Source: Myxococcales bacterium
GTDB taxonomy: Bacteria > Myxococcota_A > Polyangia > Polyangiales > Polyangiaceae
Length of the DNA stretch: 64,000 bases
Assembly: GCA_947473045.1 (NCBI GenBank)
Contig: CANJCO010000011.1
Location: 1 to 64,000, forward strand
Direction of reading: 5' to 3'
Part shown: piece after piece, positions 59,411 through 64,000 of the stretch
Layout of the letters: each line of letters begins with the position of its first letter
Position numbering within the stretch: position 1 is the stretch's first letter
Position numbers and translations under genes: made by a program
Notes under the pieces: model-generated
Database searches by the model: none
What the model saw: the letters and a program-made list of their open reading frames with translations, nothing else
What the model was told of the DNA's origin: nothing

Positions 59411-61126
59411 ATGGGCTTTCGCGACGCGACTCCAAGCAGCCACAGGCACGCCTCCGACGCCTCCGCGCGAACCGACGAGGCGCGCTACGACGTCGCGGTG
59501 ATCGGCGGCGGCGTCAACGGCACCGGCACCGCGCGCGATCTGGCGCTTCGCGGACGGAAGGTCGTGCTCTTCGAGCGCAACGACTTCGCGTTTGGCGCGA
59601 GCGGCAACAACAGCGGCATGATCCACGGCGGCCCCAGGTACATGCTCAAGTCGCCGCAGGTGACCGAAGAGTCTTGCCGCGATTCGGGCTTCATTCAGCA
59701 GATCGCGCCCTTTCTGCTCTTTCGCATTCCGTTCATCGTGCCCGTCAAAGACGGCCCGCGCGGCCGCATGATGCTCGAGCTCGTGGACGCCTATTTCAAG
59801 GCCTACGACAAATACCAACCCCTCAAACGCGGCGAGCCTCACACGCGCATCGACGCGAGCGAAATGGCGCGCCTCGAGCCTGGAATCGTGGGCCCGTACG
59901 TCGGCGCGATCACGTTCGACGAGTGGGGCATCGACGGCCCGAGACTGTGCATTCTCAACGCCGTCGACGCCGAGGAGCACGGCGCGCGGCTCTACAATCA
60001 CACCACGGTCGAGTCAGTCGCCCCCGGCGACGACGGCTATCTCATCACGGCCCGCGACACGCTCACCGGCGAGCGCGTGCGCGCGCGCGCGGCCCACGTC
60101 GTCAACGCGACCGGCGCGTGGGCCCCCGTCACCGCGGCTCTCGGAAAGCTGCCAACGACGCGCGTGCTGGTGCGTCCGGGCAAGGGCATTCACGTCACCT
60201 ACGACCGCCGCGTCTCGAACTACGCGGTGCTCGCCGAGGCCATCGACGGGCGCGAGATCTTCCTCATGCCCTGGCAGAACATGAGCATGATCGGCACGAC
60301 CGACGACGACTACTACGGCGACCTCGATCACGTGCCTTCCACCAGCGAAGAAGTGCGCTACCTCGTTCAGGGCGCCGCGCGCGTATTTCCCTCGATTCGC
60401 GAGGCGCGCGCCACCGGGACGTACGTCGGCGTCAGGCCGACCCTCTACGGCTTCGGCGTCATGGAAGACGCGCTGAGCCGCGAGCACGCCATCATCGATC
60501 ACGCGGCCGACGGCGCCCCCGGCATGTACTCCATGATCGGCGGCAAGCTCGCGAGCTACCGGCAGTTTTCTCAGGAAATGGCCGACGCGATCGCGCCGTC
60601 GGTGCCCTGCACCACGCACGAGAAATGGCTTCCGGGCGGCGATCGAACGCCCGACGCGCTGGCGCTCGCCGAGACGCACGCGATCACGCCCGTAGCGGCG
60701 AGGCGTATCGTCTACCGTCACGGCTCGCGGGCGCTTCGCGTGCTTGCCCGGGTCGATCGGTGCCCGCGCGAACGCGAGGTCGTTTGCGCCTGCGAGCCGG
60801 TGCTGGCGGCCGAGGTGCTGCATGTCGTGGAGCGCGAGCACGCGCGCACCGTGGGCGACGTGGCGAGGCGAACCCGGCTCGGAATGGGCTCGTGCGGCGG
60901 CATGCGGTGCGCCGCGCGCTGCGGGCAAATCGTCGCGGACGCGCTCGGCATCGCGCCAGCCGCCGGACGCGCGCAGGCCCGCGAGTTTCTCGAGCGCCAG
61001 GCCGAGCTGCGCGTCGTCGCGATGGGCCCCGATCAGGCGCGGCAGGAGGCCCTCCTCCTCGCGCAGATGCGGGCGACGCTCGGCGAAGCGGAAGCGGGCA
61101 CCGGCGTCGATGAGGGCGAGTCGTGA
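59411..61126 (+). CDS. glpA: Anaerobic-type glycerol-3-phosphate dehydrogenase, large subunit
   Basis: This 571-residue FAD protein oxidises glycerol-3-phosphate to dihydroxyacetone phosphate and passes electrons to the membrane. The FAD motif is VAVIGGGVNGTGTARDLALRGRKVVLFERNDFAFGASGNNSGMIHGG near residue 28, with further motifs NATGAWAP and GVRPTLYGFG. The C-terminal region has the BFD-like cysteine cluster VVCACEPV and MGSCGGMRCAARCG, typical of GlpA rather than aerobic GlpD. It is coupled to glpB (GTGA overlap). ATG 59411 gives a 27-residue N-terminal stretch before the FAD domain. Confidence 0.92.
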   Translation: MGFRDATPSSHRHASDASARTDEARYDVAVIGGGVNGTGTARDLALRGRKVVLFERNDFAFGASGNNSGMIHGGPRYMLKSPQVTEESCRDSGFIQQIAPFLLFRIPFIVPVKDGPRGRMMLELVDAYFKAYDKYQPLKRGEPHTRIDASEMARLEPGIVGPYVGAITFDEWGIDGPRLCILNAVDAEEHGARLYNHTTVESVAPGDDGYLITARDTLTGERVRARAAHVVNATGAWAPVTAALGKLPTTRVLVRPGKGIHVTYDRRVSNYAVLAEAIDGREIFLMPWQNMSMIGTTDDDYYGDLDHVPSTSEEVRYLVQGAARVFPSIREARATGTYVGVRPTLYGFGVMEDALSREHAIIDHAADGAPGMYSMIGGKLASYRQFSQEMADAIAPSVPCTTHEKWLPGGDRTPDALALAETHAITPVAARRIVYRHGSRALRVLARVDRCPREREVVCACEPVLAAEVLHVVEREHARTVGDVARRTRLGMGSCGGMRCAARCGQIVADALGIAPAAGRAQAREFLERQAELRVVAMGPDQARQEALLLAQMRATLGEAEAGTGVDEGES

Positions 61127-62307
61127 AGGTCGTCGTCGTCGGCAGCGGCATCGCAGGCGTGAGCGCTGCGCTCGCCGCGCGCGAGCAAGGCGCCGAAGTC
61201 AGCCTGGTGCGAGGCGCGCCCGGGGCGACGTCGCTGTCGTTCGGCGCGGTCGATGCCGCTCCGTGGGAGCGCGCGAGAGGCAACGAGCCGATCGATGCAT
61301 TCTGCACAAAGTTGCTCGCTACGCTCGGATTCCGCGACGCTCCCAACGCGCTGCTCGCAGCCGCGTCGGGTATCCTGAGGGGCGCGCGCGCGCACGACGA
61401 AGCCCTCCTCGACCTCGCGCAGCTGCCCGCCGGCCGCGTGGGCGTCGTGCCCTGCGATCAGTTCGGATGGGACGCCGCTTCGCTTGCGCGATCGTGGAAC
61501 GCCCTGCCCGCAGCGATCGCGCGCAACCTGTTCTTTGAGGCCCTCCCCGGCGTGTTCTGCAAGCACACCGACGAGCACGCGATGTCACTCGCCGAGGTGG
61601 CCGCGCGCCACGACGACGGCGCCCGACTCGGGTGGTTCGCCGACGCGGTGCGGGCCTCGCTCGCTCGGAGCGCGCCTTGCGTAGCCGTGATCACGCCGCC
61701 GTGGCTCGGCGCCGAGCGCGCGCGGGCGGCGGCGTTGTCAGAGCGCGTCGGGCTCCCCTGCGGCGAGGCGATGGCCCCGGCCGCGAGCCCGAGCGGCAGA
61801 CGCTTCGAGGCGGCCCGTGATCGGTCGCTCGCAGCGGCTGGCGTCACCACCACGGCTGGCTGGGCCGAGAGCGTGCGCGTCGCGGAAGCGGGCGCCACGC
61901 TGTCACTCGAGGGCGGCGCGCAGATCGCCTGCGACGCCGTCGTGCTTGCCATCGGAGGCGTGCTCGGCGGCGGCATCGTCTACGCGCCGGCCGAGGCCAT
62001 CTTCTCGGACGCGATGCCGCCGTATCCTCGCCACGGATTTCGCGCGAGCGTCAGCGCCGGCGTCGTCATCGGCGCCGAAGGCAGGGAGCTTGCGGTCCCA
62101 GGCTCGATGTTCGGGCTGCAGGCCGAGGCGATCGCGTGGCCGTTCGCGCGCGATCCGCTCCTCGATCGGGTTGGCGGGCTTTGCCGCGACAGCCTCGCCG
62201 CAGAACGCGTGTATATTGCAGGAGACTTCATCGCCGACCGCCCCCGCACGTGGCTCGCCGCGATGGCGAGCGGCGCGCGCGCAGGCAAGGCGGCCGCGCG
62301 CGGCTAG
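61123..62307 (+). CDS. glpB: Anaerobic-type glycerol-3-phosphate dehydrogenase, subunit B
   Basis: This is a 394-residue flavin protein from GTG at 61123. It starts MKVVVVGSGIAGVSAALAAREQGAEVSLVRGAPGATSLSFGAVDAAPWE and has an FAD/FMN site with AIGGVLGGGIVYAP. Together with GlpA it forms the GlpAB dehydrogenase. In E. coli a third gene, glpC, encodes the iron-sulfur membrane subunit; none follows here, since the next gene is the convergent gpsA. Electron transfer must use another partner or a glpC elsewhere. Two near copies of the window-wide dyad lie in the gene. Confidence 0.88.
   Translation: MKVVVVGSGIAGVSAALAAREQGAEVSLVRGAPGATSLSFGAVDAAPWERARGNEPIDAFCTKLLATLGFRDAPNALLAAASGILRGARAHDEALLDLAQLPAGRVGVVPCDQFGWDAASLARSWNALPAAIARNLFFEALPGVFCKHTDEHAMSLAEVAARHDDGARLGWFADAVRASLARSAPCVAVITPPWLGAERARAAALSERVGLPCGEAMAPAASPSGRRFEAARDRSLAAAGVTTTAGWAESVRVAEAGATLSLEGGAQIACDAVVLAIGGVLGGGIVYAPAEAIFSDAMPPYPRHGFRASVSAGVVIGAEGRELAVPGSMFGLQAEAIAWPFARDPLLDRVGGLCRDSLAAERVYIAGDFIADRPRTWLAAMASGARAGKAAARG
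61295..61307. repeat. One-mismatch copy of the window-wide dyad, ATGCA-TTC-TGCAC
   Basis: Only the first base departs from KTGYA-N3-TRCAM. It lies in glpB. Confidence 0.3.
62209..62221. repeat. One-mismatch copy of the window-wide dyad, GTGTA-TAT-TGCAG
   Basis: Only the last base departs from KTGYA-N3-TRCAM. It lies near the 3' end of glpB. Confidence 0.3.
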
Positions 62308-62308
62308 C

Positions 62309-63331
62309 TCAAGTCGCGAAATCGAACTCCGGCACCAGCTCGAGCGCCATGAGGTCGTTGAGCGCGTCTCGCGCGCTTTTGTCTTCGTAGAGCACCGCGA
62401 ACACTTCGCGGGTGATCGGCATGTGCACGCCGAGCTTGCGACTGAGGTCGAACGCGCTGCGGGCGGTCTTGACCCCCTCGGCCACATGCCCGAGCCCCGC
62501 GAGCACCTCCGCCAGCTTGCGTCCGCGCCCCAGCTCGACGCCGACGGTGCGGTTGCGTGACAACTCGCCCGTGCACGTCAGCACCAGATCGCCCATGCCC
62601 GCCAGACCCGACAGCGTGAGCGGTTGCCCGCCGCGCGCGAGCGACAACCGCGCGACCTCGGCGAGCCCTCGCGTGATGAGCATGGCGCGCGAGTTGTGAC
62701 CCAGCCCGAGGCCGTCGATGGCGCCCGCGGCGATCGCGATGACGTTCTTCATCGCGCCGCCGCACTCGACGCCCACCACGTCGGCGCTCGCGTAGGTTCG
62801 CATGTAAGGTACATGAAACGCCCGCATCACCAGCTCGCGGGTGGCGGCGTCGGCGCTCGCGATCACCACCGCGGTGGGGTGCTCGGCCGACAGCTCCTTC
62901 GCGAAGCTCGGGCCGCTTAAGAACGCCAATTTTTCATGGGTCCACGCGGGCAGCTCCTCGCGGAGCACCTCGTCCATGAACATGAGCGTCCCGTTTTCGA
63001 TTCCCTTGGTCGCGCTGACGATCGTCGCTCCGTGAGGCAGCAGCGGCGCCGCCATGCGCGCGACCTCCCTCGTGGCGTGGCTCGGAGCCACGAGCACCAC
63101 CATCGATGCTCCCGAGAGCGTCGCGGCGAGGTCGGTCGAGGCCGACAGGTTGTGCGGCAGCGCCGCGCCCGGCAGGTAGCGCACGTTTTCGTGGGCCTCG
63201 TTGATTTGGGCTGCGACGAGGCCATTTCGGCTCCAAATCACGACGCGATCATGCTTCGCGGCCAGCACCTTCGCCAGCGCCGTACCCCACGCGCCCGAGC
63301 CGATCACCGCCACCTTCGCGCCTTTGAACAT
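62309..63331 (-). CDS. gpsA: NAD(P)H-dependent glycerol-3-phosphate dehydrogenase GpsA
   Basis: This 340-residue enzyme makes glycerol-3-phosphate from dihydroxyacetone phosphate for phospholipid synthesis. The NAD-binding motif is VAVIGSGAWGTALAKVLA (residues 9-26). The catalytic Lys sits in SGPSFAKELS and the substrate region in GGAMKNVIAIAAGAIDGLGLGHNSRAMLITRGL. ATG 63331 is chosen over the longer ORF. It converges on glpB with 1 base between stops, so synthesis and oxidation of glycerol-3-phosphate are encoded side by side. Confidence 0.96.
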   Translation of the reverse strand: MFKGAKVAVIGSGAWGTALAKVLAAKHDRVVIWSRNGLVAAQINEAHENVRYLPGAALPHNLSASTDLAATLSGASMVVLVAPSHATREVARMAAPLLPHGATIVSATKGIENGTLMFMDEVLREELPAWTHEKLAFLSGPSFAKELSAEHPTAVVIASADAATRELVMRAFHVPYMRTYASADVVGVECGGAMKNVIAIAAGAIDGLGLGHNSRAMLITRGLAEVARLSLARGGQPLTLSGLAGMGDLVLTCTGELSRNRTVGVELGRGRKLAEVLAGLGHVAEGVKTARSAFDLSRKLGVHMPITREVFAVLYEDKSARDALNDLMALELVPEFDFAT

Positions 63332-63373
63332 GCCGCCAACATACCACCTGCTATCGTCTGGAGCGCACACCTC

Positions 63374-64000
63374 ATGAGTACGCTCCATCGCTTCGTCGCC
63401 GCCGCTTCGGTCGTTTTGTCTTTCGCCACCGGTTGCGCCTCCTGCGCGCAGCAGGGCGTGGGGGTGATTCAGGGGCCGATCAACGATCCGAGCAACCGCA
63501 CCCTGCGCCGCGACATGCTCGCCCTCGGCGTGTCGCAGTTCTGCTCCGAGGCGCAAAAGCACTCGGCGCCGCTGAAGATGAACGACGACCAGCCTGTGGT
63601 CGGCCGCTTCTTCCCGCGCCAGTGCACCGCCAAGACGCTCGACAACGGCGACTTGTCGGTCTCGCTCGCGGGTGAGGGCTACGCTTGGACGAACGTGTCG
63701 AAGAAGGTGACGTTCGGCATGACCGCGGCGGCCGTCTACGATCAGGACTTCTTGATGAGCGGGCCAACGCTCTACGCCTATTTCCGCACGCGCCCCAACC
63801 AGCCGCCCGCGTCGAACTTTCAGTCGCGGATCATCGAAACCACCAGCCCTCTGAGCGGCCTCGCGCTACCGTTCGTGGGTCAGGTCACGGCACCGTTCAC
63901 GGCGATGGCCGACAACTTCGGCCGGCAGCTCGTCACAGGCGAGCTTCAAAAGGGGTTCACCGTCATTCGCGAGCCCGACGGGACCACCGATTTCGGCCTT
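63374..64000 (+). CDS. Lipoprotein of unknown function (cut by window edge)
   Basis: An open frame of 209 codons runs off the right edge. The N-terminus is a signal ending at lipobox FATGC (Cys near residue 21), followed by ASCAQQGVGVIQGPINDPSNRTLRRDMLALGVSQFC. The mature part is rich in strands (LSVSLAGEGYAWTNVSKKVTFGMTAAAVYD) with Phe/Tyr. No family is recognised. It diverges from gpsA with 42 bases between starts. Confidence 0.75.
   Translation, partial: MSTLHRFVAAASVVLSFATGCASCAQQGVGVIQGPINDPSNRTLRRDMLALGVSQFCSEAQKHSAPLKMNDDQPVVGRFFPRQCTAKTLDNGDLSVSLAGEGYAWTNVSKKVTFGMTAAAVYDQDFLMSGPTLYAYFRTRPNQPPASNFQSRIIETTSPLSGLALPFVGQVTAPFTAMADNFGRQLVTGELQKGFTVIREPDGTTDFGL

Noticed and set aside
1-64000. 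Prophage, insertion sequence, plasmid origin or integrase attachment site
   Set aside because: I find no transposase, integrase, capsid or replication-initiator gene, and no tRNA at which an island could be inserted. Codon style is even across the window.

Overview
This 64 kb window is GC-rich chromosomal DNA (roughly two thirds G+C by eye) from a Gram-negative bacterium, most probably a member of the Myxococcota and perhaps of the Polyangiales. The reasons are: many lipoproteins with a lipobox, two of them built from 'TDNANCGACG' cysteine repeats; Hanks-type kinases, one fused to a receiver domain; an AgmX/TonB-like C-terminal domain on a lipoprotein; frequent GTG and TTG starts; and very tight gene packing. 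The lineage is an inference from gene style, not from a marker tree. I see no tRNA, rRNA, CRISPR array, transposase or phage gene.

Layout. 0-6.9 kb: a CheY-like regulator, a two-gene BadF/BadG activase plus HgdB-like system, and a divergent TetR gene with two dyad sites between them. 6.9-16.3 kb: lipoprotein hydrolase, amidotransferase, YjfB-like peptide, MFS carrier, SDR, ECF sigma factor with two small membrane proteins, GT-C-like membrane protein, and an IMP/GMP-type 5'-nucleotidase. 16.3-19.5 kb: truD followed by an ExbB-ExbD-TonB operon. 19.5-31 kb: receiver-kinase fusion, lysS, a LolC/E-like permease with an extra membrane domain, FMN 2-hydroxyacid oxidase, a Delta9-type desaturase, an EamA exporter, and a glutaredoxin/A-type/rhodanese fusion. 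31-36.3 kb: esterase, TerB-like/PPP phosphatase, MFS exporter, proline iminopeptidase, FKBP.

36.3-41.75 kb is a seven-gene iron-sulfur operon in the order merR-iscS-iscU-iscA-hscB-hscA-fdx. Its first gene is a MerR-family regulator with five C-terminal cysteines instead of the usual IscR, and a 22-bp dyad lies at its start. More iron-sulfur or iron genes lie nearby: cyaY (frataxin) at 46.7 kb with a truncated haemoglobin and apaG, and the CGFS glutaredoxin fusion at 30 kb.

42-46.3 kb is the most accessory-looking part: two divergent cysteine-repeat lipoproteins, a collagen-like lipoprotein, and a 240-bp mosaic of hairpin repeats. 46.3-56 kb is a long minus-strand block: haemoglobin/cyaY/apaG, esterase, diguanylate cyclase, two acyl-CoA dehydrogenases around a lipoprotein, gloA, Ser/Thr kinase, HAD phosphatase, ssb. 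56.3-64 kb carries two glycosyltransferases, a second fatty-acid desaturase, glpA-glpB (no glpC visible), a convergent gpsA, and a truncated lipoprotein gene. Together gpsA and glpAB make and consume glycerol-3-phosphate.

The strongest unexplained signal is at nucleotide level. A 13-bp dyad with consensus KTGYA-N3-TRCAM has ten full matches and about nine one-mismatch copies. All ten full matches lie inside genes, in different reading frames. It looks like a genome-wide DNA-binding or organising site rather than a promoter element.
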